Shown piece after piece: positions 1-6,549 of a stretch of DNA of 64,000 bases. This DNA is from Salinispira pacifica (GTDB lineage Bacteria > Spirochaetota > Spirochaetia > DSM-27196 > Salinispiraceae). The stretch spans positions 3,577,570 through 3,641,569 of the forward strand of contig NC_023035.1 in the NCBI RefSeq assembly GCF_000507245.1. Direction: 5' to 3'. A program made the translations under genes and the position numbers. Each line of letters begins with the position of its first letter. Position 1 is the stretch's first letter. The notes under the pieces were generated by a model. The model had not been told where the DNA came from. It was given only the letters and a program-made list of their open reading frames with translations, and did not search any database.

Positions 1-894
1 AATCAGCATGGCTGATTTTTTCTTATCTGCCATTTGGGTAATCGCTTTCCTAGTCACGACTCTGGAGTTTCTCGCTCTGAGTTTGGTATCCAGATGCCAG
101 GATAGAATTTTGCGCGAGTAATTATCTATCAGAAGATGAAGGTAATGAACTATTCCTTCTGTGGACTTTATCTGGGTCACATCCATATGCCACACCTCAT
201 CCACATCCTCCGCTTCTATGCTGCCGCGTTTCTGCTTCTTATTTTTGACTTTCCGCTTATGCAGCCCAAGATCACGGGCATAGCTCAGGATAGTAGGGAT
301 GCTGGATATGACGATTCGTTCCCGCACCAGAGTTGCGGCTATCGCGAATGCGGACCATGCGGATTTAATCGGATCACGGAATGCCTTGATCAACTTAGCA
401 ATTTCATTATTAGTCAGCTGAGTCGGGTATGATGCAACACACTCAAAGCGGGGTGCTCTGGTGCAGCCTATTGGATTTGCTTTCCAGAGATTGAAACGCC
501 TTGGCGTCATATCAAAGAACTTGAGGATCTGCTTGTCCGGAATAAATTGCTTTGTTCTTTCTACCAGATATATGAAAGATTCCCGAATTTGGGGTGATTT
601 TATCTTATTCAGCCGGTGAGCATTCTTACCAAGCCGCTTCAAAAAGAATGCAACTCTGGCGATAGAATGCGCTACTGCTGTCGCTGTTCGAGAATCAAGA
701 ATGTCTTTAATTTCCTCCAGGCGATTTGTGAGGCCTTCATATTTTTTGCCTACGATATCGGTGAAATCGGCATTTCGGAAGTTATGGCGAGTTGATGTCG
801 GAAGCGACGATATATCAGCCTGATCAGCAATACCAAGATTTACTGCGAGTTTGAAGCTTGTTGAGTAGCGGGAATAGGATGCGTTTTTTGACAT
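1..894 (-). CDS. DDE integrase-core transposase, 3' end outside window
   Basis: An open frame runs from an ATG at 894 to the window edge without a stop (298 codons visible). The first ~200 residues are helical and basic, ending with a Lys/Arg-rich stretch. At about residue 229 the motif VWHMDVTQIK appears, followed by YLHLLIDNYSRKILSW at about 246. This matches the first catalytic Asp and surrounding strand of the retroviral-type integrase (rve) core found in IS3/IS481-like transposases. The second Asp and the Glu lie outside the window, so integrity cannot be judged. No terminal inverted repeat was identified on the 5' side. It sits directly upstream of a toxin-antitoxin pair in the opposite direction. 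The family (IS3 versus IS481 or ISNCY) is uncertain; the transposase call itself is fairly secure. Confidence 0.8.
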   Translation of the reverse strand, partial: MSKNASYSRYSTSFKLAVNLGIADQADISSLPTSTRHNFRNADFTDIVGKKYEGLTNRLEEIKDILDSRTATAVAHSIARVAFFLKRLGKNAHRLNKIKSPQIRESFIYLVERTKQFIPDKQILKFFDMTPRRFNLWKANPIGCTRAPRFECVASYPTQLTNNEIAKLIKAFRDPIKSAWSAFAIAATLVRERIVISSIPTILSYARDLGLHKRKVKNKKQKRGSIEAEDVDEVWHMDVTQIKSTEGIVHYLHLLIDNYSRKILSWHLDTKLRARNSRVVTRKAITQMADKKKSAMLI

Positions 895-938
895 GGAACC
901 GGGACTATAGCAGAAATATTTCTATTTTGACTAGCGTA

Positions 939-967
939 TTGAATTTTGCAACCCCACACGTTACAAT
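939..967 (+). promoter_or_regulatory. Sigma-70-like promoter of higBA, probably leaderless
   Basis: TTGAAT (939-944), a 17-bp spacer and TACAAT (962-967) form a good promoter. Only six bases separate the -10 from the ATG at 974, so the expected start of transcription falls on or next to the start codon. No Shine-Dalgarno sequence precedes the ATG. This is a prediction from spacing only. Confidence 0.55.
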
Positions 968-973
968 CATAGT

Positions 974-1252
974 ATGATCAAATCATTCAGGCACAAAGGT
1001 CTTGAAGAGTTCTTCTTTACAGGAAAGAAAAAGGGGATCAATCCTGATCATGCCGGAAAGCTTTCGCGAATCCTTGACCGACTCGATGCATCTATTACCG
1101 TTCAGGATATGGCGCTGCCAGGTTATAAATTGCATAAACTTTCCGGAAATGAAAAAGACATTTGGTCTGTCTGGGTTAATGGAAACTGGCGCATCACTTT
1201 TTTCTTCGAGGAAGGCAATGCCTATATCGTAGATTACCGGGATTATCATTGA
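974..1252 (+). CDS. higB: HigB/RelE-type toxin
   Basis: This 92-residue protein has the hallmarks of the HigB branch of the RelE/ParE fold: a conserved LHKLSG segment, a WRITFFFE strand and a C-terminal IVDYRDYH. These toxins are ribosome-dependent mRNA interferases kept inactive by the partner antitoxin. The toxin comes before the antitoxin, the usual gene order for higBA and the reverse of most toxin-antitoxin loci. Full length is typical (about 92 aa). higA follows after 52 bp. The start codon sits six bases after a -10 box with no ribosome binding site, suggesting a leaderless message. The locus lies between a transposase and the RNR island, consistent with acquisition by transfer. Confidence 0.92.
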   Translation: MIKSFRHKGLEEFFFTGKKKGINPDHAGKLSRILDRLDASITVQDMALPGYKLHKLSGNEKDIWSVWVNGNWRITFFFEEGNAYIVDYRDYH

Positions 1253-1304
1253 GGCTGGTCGGCAACTTTGTTACCTGCTCGCCCATGCGACCGGAGGGGA
1301 TTAT

Positions 1305-1616
1305 ATGAATACGCGAAAACCTACACACCCTGGAATTGTGTTAAAAGAGGATGTTCTTGTTCCTCTAAATCTCACTGTCACCGAAGCAGCTGAGGATCTT
1401 GGCGTTTCACGCAAAGCATTATCTGAGCTGATAAATGAACGAGCTGCGCTCAGCCCCGACATGGCAGTAAGAATTGCGAAGGCAACTAATACATCCGCTC
1501 AGAGTTGGCTAAATATGCAATCAAAGCTTGATTTGTGGAATGCCGAGCAAAAAGAATATAAGATTATTCCCTTTCCAAGCACAAAGCCTGATGATGATGT
1601 TCAGGTCCAAATGTGA
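1305..1616 (+). CDS. higA: HigA antitoxin, XRE-type helix-turn-helix
   Basis: This 103-residue antitoxin has the family signature at its N-terminus (THPGIVLKEDVLVPL, about residues 7-21). A helix-turn-helix with VTEAAEDLGVSRKALSELIN follows at about 25-44, then the MAVRIAKATNTSAQSWLNMQ segment typical of HigA. HigA neutralises HigB by direct binding and represses the higBA promoter. The ATG is preceded by GGAGGGGATTAT (a strong ribosome binding site), unlike higB, so antitoxin translation should be efficient and partly independent. The C-terminal ~15 residues are polar and probably disordered. Confidence 0.93.
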   Translation: MNTRKPTHPGIVLKEDVLVPLNLTVTEAAEDLGVSRKALSELINERAALSPDMAVRIAKATNTSAQSWLNMQSKLDLWNAEQKEYKIIPFPSTKPDDDVQVQM

Positions 1617-2060
1617 ATAATTTACGGAAATATTTTGACGCCGTTATCGACGCCTTTATTATGCGAGCATAGAAGCATTATATGGATAACTGACGACATA
1701 AGCTCCTGTTATGCGGCTCTATACAGCTGTATATGGACCAAGGCAACATTCACAACGATAATCGCCCGTTCGTCCCAAATTTGGGACACTCCCCGTCTCC
1801 ATACCTGCAGTATAAGTTCGGAGCAGTAATAGGGTAAAGAGCAGATCCTTTCGTCTCTTGGTTGCAAGAAACACAAGTCCCTGGAAGAGATTTATCAGGA
1901 AGTGAAACATATATTCAGTATCGTTGATTCAGAATATGGAAACATTTGCAGAATATGCGGCTGCAGTTCAAAAAACTATAGTACGGGCAGCTGTTCATCG
2001 GTGCATTTGCAAACATGCATGCCCCCCCCCATATAAAGAGTGGTTTTTTTCTTTTTTAAA
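1617..2060 (+). other. Gene-free stretch with palindromic repeat and a C9 run
   Basis: No convincing gene is present. The stretch holds copy 1 of a dispersed repeat with a 16-bp palindrome (1772-1787), a motif AAAAAACTATAGTACGGG (1970-1987) that recurs inverted at 9919-9936, and an uninterrupted run of nine C (2022-2030) before AT-rich DNA and the RNR promoter. Short frames here have no coding character. Confidence 0.6.
1750..1816 (+). repeat. Dispersed repeat, copy 1, with 16-bp palindrome
   Basis: The core GTCCCAAATTTGGGAC (1772-1787) is a perfect palindrome. About 67 bp around it align with 9806-9872 at roughly 80% identity, judged by eye: ACGATAATC before the palindrome and ACTGCA(A/G)TATAA after it are shared. 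It could be the end of a mobile element or a small non-autonomous element. Confidence 0.6.
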
Positions 2061-2065
2061 TATCA

Positions 2066-2081
2066 ACACTATATATGCTTG
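2066..2081 (+). promoter_or_regulatory. Candidate NrdR box
   Basis: ACACTATATATGCTTG matches the published NrdR-box consensus (acaCwAtATaTwGtgt) perfectly in the left half and core and poorly in the right half, about 12 of 16 positions. It overlaps the -35 hexamer of the RNR promoter, as expected for a repressor of ribonucleotide reductase. A weaker partner (about 10 of 16) is at 2028-2043. NrdR normally binds paired boxes; the start-to-start spacing of 38 bp is not the commonest, so the second site is doubtful. Confidence 0.45.
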
Positions 2082-2107
2082 ACATATGTCGATCATTAAA
2101 TCATACT
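2079..2107 (+). promoter_or_regulatory. Promoter of the RNR island
   Basis: TTGACA (2079-2084), 17-bp spacer, CATACT (2102-2107). The predicted transcription start at about 2113-2115 coincides with the first strand of the cobalamin riboswitch P1 stem, which supports both calls. The perfect dyad GACATATGTC (2081-2090) overlaps the -35. Confidence 0.65.
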
Positions 2108-2112
2108 TTTGA

Positions 2113-2270
2113 CATCAGGTAATGCCGCAGAGAATAACCCTGCAGCGGAAGTCCGGTGAAAATCCGGCGCAGCCCCCGCTACTGTAATGCAGACGAAATC
2201 CGAACATGCCACTGGGAAACCGGGAAGGCCGGAGAGTAGGACGAAGCAAAGCCAGGAGACCTGCCTGAAA
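2113..2270 (+). ncRNA. Cobalamin (B12) riboswitch
   Basis: The B12 box GCCACTGGGAAACCGGGAAG starts at 2208. Upstream are the other conserved blocks: AAGTCCGGTGAAAATCCGG (2149-2167), then GCAGCCCCCGCTACTGTAA to about 2188. TCAGGT at 2115-2120 can pair with the CCTGA near 2264-2268 to close P1. It lies in the leader of nrdA. A large stem-loop follows (TTCTCCG near 2330 with CGGAGAA near 2378), and the nrdA ribosome binding site AAGGAGG lies further down, so the expression platform may act by attenuation or by access to translation. Cobalamin riboswitches upstream of class I RNR operons are known (Streptomyces); there B12 turns the oxygen-dependent enzyme off when a B12-dependent class II enzyme can work. 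Confidence 0.93.
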
Positions 2271-2447
2271 ACACAGAACGGGAGGTTCATCCGTGATCCG
2301 CATCTTAAATTCCCGAAACATATAATTTTTCTCCGTTCCAGCGCGCATTTTATGCGTGCGTTTGTGCATGAAATTTCGGAGAAGTACCCGTCCCCGGTCT
2401 TGGTAAGAGAGCATGGTGGAAGGGGCGAAAATCGCAAGGAGGACAAT

Positions 2448-5411
2448 ATGAGAGTAAGCCATGTTCGCAAGCGCGACGGCAGACAGGGGGAATTTGACTT
2501 CTCCCGGATACGCTCGGCCCTGAGCAGAGCGTTTGAAGCCGGCGGGGAAGGCAGAGAAGAAACGGGCGAAAACGAGCACCACGACAAGGTGGAAGCAACC
2601 GCTGCTGAGATTGAAAAGATGATTCGGTCATGGGAGGACGCTCAACTGGCGGCTATTGGCCCCGGAGCGGAGCTGCCCGCCATCCCCGTAGAGGAAATAC
2701 AGGAAATGGCCGAGACGGCTTTGATGAAGTGCGGGTACTTCGAAACAGCCAAACGCTACATCCGTTACAGGTATCACCACGGATTGGAGCGAAGAGAAAC
2801 CGGTCGCCAACGAAAAGAAGACGCCGAGAGCGGGAAAATGGCGGTGGCCACCGGCAGCGGCCAGAGGGTCAGCTTTTCCCGAGAAAATCTGGAAGCGTAT
2901 TTGAACCAGCAGCGCCAACTCCTCGGCAAAGTAAAGGCCGCCGAAATTGACAGCAGCCGCATAAGCCGCATGGTTCTGGAAGGGCTTGGCGAAACGGTGA
3001 GCACCGCAGAACTCAGGCTCCTCAGCGTTCAAGCCGCAGCCGGGCTCATAGAAGAGGACCCGGTGTACGATGAATACGCAGCCCTGCTCCTGCGCCAGGC
3101 ACATGCGCGGGAACTGCTGGCCTCCGAGGCTGGAGAAAGCGGGTATTTTACCGCATACCGTCAAGGCTTTATCCGGGAAATCAACCGGGGCATCGAACTC
3201 TCATACTTCGATCCCCGCCTCGCCGAATTTAATGTAGAGGCAATGTCTCAGGCCATAAAACCCGAACGGGATATGGAATTACGCTACATCGGCAGCGAGA
3301 CCCTGCGCGAGCGCTATCTCCTGCAGATTGAAGGCAAGCCCTCGGAAACCTATCAGGGTTTCTGGATGCGGGTCGCAATGGGCCTTGCTCTGAATGAGGC
3401 TAATAAAGAAGAAAAGGCCCTGGAGTTCTACGAGCTTATGAGCAGCCTTCGATTTATTCCATCTACCCCCACGCTTTTCCACGCAGGATTGGAACATCCC
3501 CAGCTTTCAAGCTGCTATCTTTCCACGGTGAACGACGATCTCTCGCATATTTTCAAGGTGATGGGCGACAATGCGGCCCTTTCCAAGTGGTCGGGCGGAA
3601 TAGGAAACGACTGGACACGCGTTCGGGGCACCGGCGCTTGGATTGCCAGCACCAAGGTGCACTCCCAGGGAGTCATCCCCTTTCTGAAAATCGCCAACGA
3701 CGTCACCGTCGCCATTAACCGCTCGGGCAAGAGGCGGGGAGCGACCTGCGCCTACCTCGAAACATGGCATTACGACATTGAAGATTTCCTCGATCTGCGC
3801 CGCAACACAGGCGACGACAGACGCCGCACCCCGGACATGAACACCGCCAACTGGATACCCGACCTGTTTATGAAGCGGGTTGAGGCCCAAGGCGAATGGA
3901 CCCTGTTCTCCCCGGATGAGACCCCCGACCTGCATGACCTATACGGTTCGGACTTCGAGAAACGATACGAGGAGTACGAAGCGGCTGCGGCAAGGGGCGA
4001 GATCAATCTCTTCAAAAACGTTGAAGCCGAAAAGCTTTGGCGAAAGATGCTCTCCAGGCTCTTCGAAACCGGTCACCCCTGGATAACCTTCAAGGATCCC
4101 AGCAATATCCGCAGTCCGCAGGATCACGCGGGGGTGGTGCACAATTCCAACCTTTGCACCGAAATAACCCTCAACAATTCGTCTGACGAAACTGCAGTGT
4201 GCAACCTGGGCTCGATAAACCTTCCCCGGCATCTGCGCGCTATTTCTGATGAAAGCGGCGGGGATAATAATACCGGTGCAGCATTCGTTGAACTCGACGA
4301 AGAGCTTATCGCCGGGACAGTTTCCACCGCCATCCGCATGCTGGACAACGTCATCGACATCAATTACTACCCCACCGAAGAAGCCCGGCGCAGCAATATG
4401 CGACACCGGCCCATCGGCCTGGGCATACTTGGATTCCAGGACGCCCTGTTCATGCAGGGTCTCGGCTTCCATCACGAAGAGGCTCTGGCCTTTGCCGACA
4501 GATCCATGGAGGTTATTTCCTGGAACGCCATAATGGCCAGCTCCCAGCTCGCAGCCGAAAAAGGTGCTTATGACAGCTTCAAGGGCAGCAAGTGGGACAG
4601 GGGCATTCTTCCCCAGGACAGTCTGGACATCCTTGAAGCCCAGCGGGGCATTGACATTGACGTTCCCCGTGGCGGAGCTCTGGATTGGGAGCCGGTTCGG
4701 CAATCGGTTAAGAAACACGGCATGCGAAACTCGAACACCATGGCAATCGCCCCCACGGCGACCATCTCTAACATCGCAGGTGTCTACCCCTGCATAGAGC
4801 CGGCGTACAAGAACCTCTATGTAAAGAGCAATATGTCCGGCGAATTCACTGTTGTGAACCGCTACCTGGTCCAGGAGCTCAAGGCCATGGACCTGTGGAA
4901 CGACCAGATCCGCGAACTGCTCAAATTCAGGGACGGCTCGGTTCAGGAAATAACCCAGATCCCCGCCGAACTACGGGAGCGCTATCTTGAAGCCTTCGAG
5001 ATTGATCCGGTTACCCTGCTTCGCTTCACCGCCAGGAGAAGCAAATGGATAGACCAGAGCCAAAGCCACAACGTCTTTATGAAGGGAAGCTCAGGCAAAA
5101 TGCTGGATACCATCTACCGCAGCGCTTGGCGTATGGGATTAAAAACCACCTATTATCTGAGAACTCTGGCCGCGAGCCAGATTGAAAAATCAACCCTGGA
5201 TGCAAAGGTCTACGGCTACACCCAGAAACGGGGTGCAGGGGCAAGTGCAGGCGGGGATGAAAGTTCGCCGGCTACAGGCAGCACTCCCGAGAACCAGCCG
5301 GTTGCAAAAGTCGCAGGTGTTGGTCTGGCTCTTGCCGCTGCTCCCATGACGGCGGTTCAGGGAGCTGAAATTTGCAACCTTCTGGATCCCGACTGCGAGG
5401 CTTGCCAGTAA
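2448..5411 (+). CDS. nrdA: Ribonucleoside-diphosphate reductase, catalytic subunit
   Basis: The catalytic alpha subunit (987 aa) reduces ribonucleotides using a thiyl radical. I start it at the ATG at 2448 behind AAGGAGG; the frame is open further upstream but that runs through the riboswitch. An N-terminal ATP-cone (about 1-110, VRKRDGRQGEFDFSRI) provides allosteric activity control. Visible active-site features are Cys356 and Cys585 (redox pair), the NLCTE segment with thiyl Cys570 and Glu572, CNLGSINLP after Cys585, the tyrosine pair Tyr902-Tyr903 for radical transfer, and the C-terminal shuttle pair Cys983/Cys986 (CEACQ). The Tyr dyad and the adjacent small subunit indicate class I rather than class II. 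Expression is expected to depend on B12 through the riboswitch and perhaps on NrdR. A stem-loop separates it from nrdB. Confidence 0.95.
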   Translation: MRVSHVRKRDGRQGEFDFSRIRSALSRAFEAGGEGREETGENEHHDKVEATAAEIEKMIRSWEDAQLAAIGPGAELPAIPVEEIQEMAETALMKCGYFETAKRYIRYRYHHGLERRETGRQRKEDAESGKMAVATGSGQRVSFSRENLEAYLNQQRQLLGKVKAAEIDSSRISRMVLEGLGETVSTAELRLLSVQAAAGLIEEDPVYDEYAALLLRQAHARELLASEAGESGYFTAYRQGFIREINRGIELSYFDPRLAEFNVEAMSQAIKPERDMELRYIGSETLRERYLLQIEGKPSETYQGFWMRVAMGLALNEANKEEKALEFYELMSSLRFIPSTPTLFHAGLEHPQLSSCYLSTVNDDLSHIFKVMGDNAALSKWSGGIGNDWTRVRGTGAWIASTKVHSQGVIPFLKIANDVTVAINRSGKRRGATCAYLETWHYDIEDFLDLRRNTGDDRRRTPDMNTANWIPDLFMKRVEAQGEWTLFSPDETPDLHDLYGSDFEKRYEEYEAAAARGEINLFKNVEAEKLWRKMLSRLFETGHPWITFKDPSNIRSPQDHAGVVHNSNLCTEITLNNSSDETAVCNLGSINLPRHLRAISDESGGDNNTGAAFVELDEELIAGTVSTAIRMLDNVIDINYYPTEEARRSNMRHRPIGLGILGFQDALFMQGLGFHHEEALAFADRSMEVISWNAIMASSQLAAEKGAYDSFKGSKWDRGILPQDSLDILEAQRGIDIDVPRGGALDWEPVRQSVKKHGMRNSNTMAIAPTATISNIAGVYPCIEPAYKNLYVKSNMSGEFTVVNRYLVQELKAMDLWNDQIRELLKFRDGSVQEITQIPAELRERYLEAFEIDPVTLLRFTARRSKWIDQSQSHNVFMKGSSGKMLDTIYRSAWRMGLKTTYYLRTLAASQIEKSTLDAKVYGYTQKRGAGASAGGDESSPATGSTPENQPVAKVAGVGLALAAAPMTAVQGAEICNLLDPDCEACQ

Positions 5412-5421
5412 GAGGAAAAAT

Positions 5422-5452
5422 CCGGCGCAGGATTCACAGGAATCCACGCCGG
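5422..5452 (+). promoter_or_regulatory. Intercistronic stem-loop between nrdA and nrdB
   Basis: CCGGCG-CA-GGATTC-ACAG-GAATCC-A-CGCCGG folds into a nearly perfect hairpin with two stacked stems of six pairs each. No U-run follows, so it is unlikely to be an intrinsic terminator. Processing or differential mRNA stability of nrdA versus nrdB is a possible role (inference). Confidence 0.6.
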
Positions 5453-5482
5453 TACGCCAGCATTAATCAATGAGGAGAAAAC

Positions 5483-6475
5483 ATGGCAATCATCAACAAC
5501 AGTAAGACCGACCCGAATAAAATCCTGCCCATGACGTACTCATGGGCCAGGCAGCATTACAAGGACGGGGTAGCGAACAACTGGGTTCCCGAGGAAATCC
5601 CCATGCAGGACGACATAGAGCTCTGGAAATCCGGACGCCTGAGCGACGCGGAGCGGCACCTGATTATGTGGAACCTTGGATTTTTCAGCACTGCCGAAAG
5701 CCTGACCGCAAACAACATTGTTCTGAGCGTGTACAACCACGTCACCAATCCCGAGTGTCGGCAGTACCTGCTGCGCCAGGCCTACGAGGAGGCGGTGCAC
5801 ACCGACACATTTATCTACTGCTGTGATTCCCTGGGTCTGGACCCCGACCAGCTCTACGGCATGTATGAGACTATCCCCTCCATCAAGGAGAAGGACGACT
5901 TTGTCATCAACCTCACCGAAGGAATCCTGGATCCACATTTCTCAACCGTCGGCAGCGACAACATCAGACGGTTCATCCACGACCTCATCGGCTATTACGT
6001 TATAATGGAAGGAATATTCTTCTACGCCGGCTTCGCCATGATGCTGGCCCTCAAGCGCCAGAAAAAAATGGTTGGCATTGGCGAGCAGTTCGAGTACATC
6101 ATGCGGGACGAGAGCCTGCACCTTGCCTTCGGCGCTGACCTCATTAACACCATCGTCGCCGAAAATCCCGATATCTGGACCGATGAATTCAAGGCTGAGG
6201 TCACAAAGCTCATCGCCGAGGCGGTGGAACTGGAAAAGGTTTATGCCAGAGACGCATGCCCCAACGGCATACTGGGTTTCTCCTCGCAGCAGTTCTGCGA
6301 CTACGTCGAGCACATCGCAGACCGCCGCCTTGAGCGGATAAATCTCAAAGCAATCTACGGGAAACCAAATCCCTTCCCCTGGATGAGCCAGTCCACCGAC
6401 CTTTCCAAGGAGAAAAACTTCTTCGAAACCAGGGTAACCGAGTACCAAATAGCCGGCAACCTGGACTGGGATTAG
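5483..6475 (+). CDS. nrdB: Ribonucleotide reductase small subunit, class Ic type (Phe replaces radical Tyr)
   Basis: This 330-residue ferritin-like radical-generating subunit has the metal ligands Glu72 (TAES), Glu103 and His106 (EAVH), a later Glu in VIMEGIFF, and Glu-x-x-His in RDESLH. The position four residues after His106, where class Ia/Ib enzymes carry the radical tyrosine, is Phe110 (HTDTF). The first ligand is Glu rather than Asp. Both features match the Chlamydia class Ic R2 subunit, which uses a Mn(IV)/Fe(III) cofactor in place of a tyrosyl radical. The ATG follows GAGGAGAAAAC. It lies 71 bp after nrdA and should share its transcript. The class assignment is read from residues; the cofactor is inferred from the family. 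Confidence 0.93.
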   Translation: MAIINNSKTDPNKILPMTYSWARQHYKDGVANNWVPEEIPMQDDIELWKSGRLSDAERHLIMWNLGFFSTAESLTANNIVLSVYNHVTNPECRQYLLRQAYEEAVHTDTFIYCCDSLGLDPDQLYGMYETIPSIKEKDDFVINLTEGILDPHFSTVGSDNIRRFIHDLIGYYVIMEGIFFYAGFAMMLALKRQKKMVGIGEQFEYIMRDESLHLAFGADLINTIVAENPDIWTDEFKAEVTKLIAEAVELEKVYARDACPNGILGFSSQQFCDYVEHIADRRLERINLKAIYGKPNPFPWMSQSTDLSKEKNFFETRVTEYQIAGNLDWD

Positions 6476-6549
6476 AGGGCGAACAAAAAACACACGGCTA
6501 CCCGTACCATTAACCACGAAGCATTGATAAACATAAAAGGAGACAGACA

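Noticed and set aside
2187-2447. Extending nrdA 87 codons upstream to an ATG at 2187
   Set aside because: This stretch is the cobalamin riboswitch and its platform; the ATG at 2448 has a perfect ribosome binding site and starts the ATP-cone.
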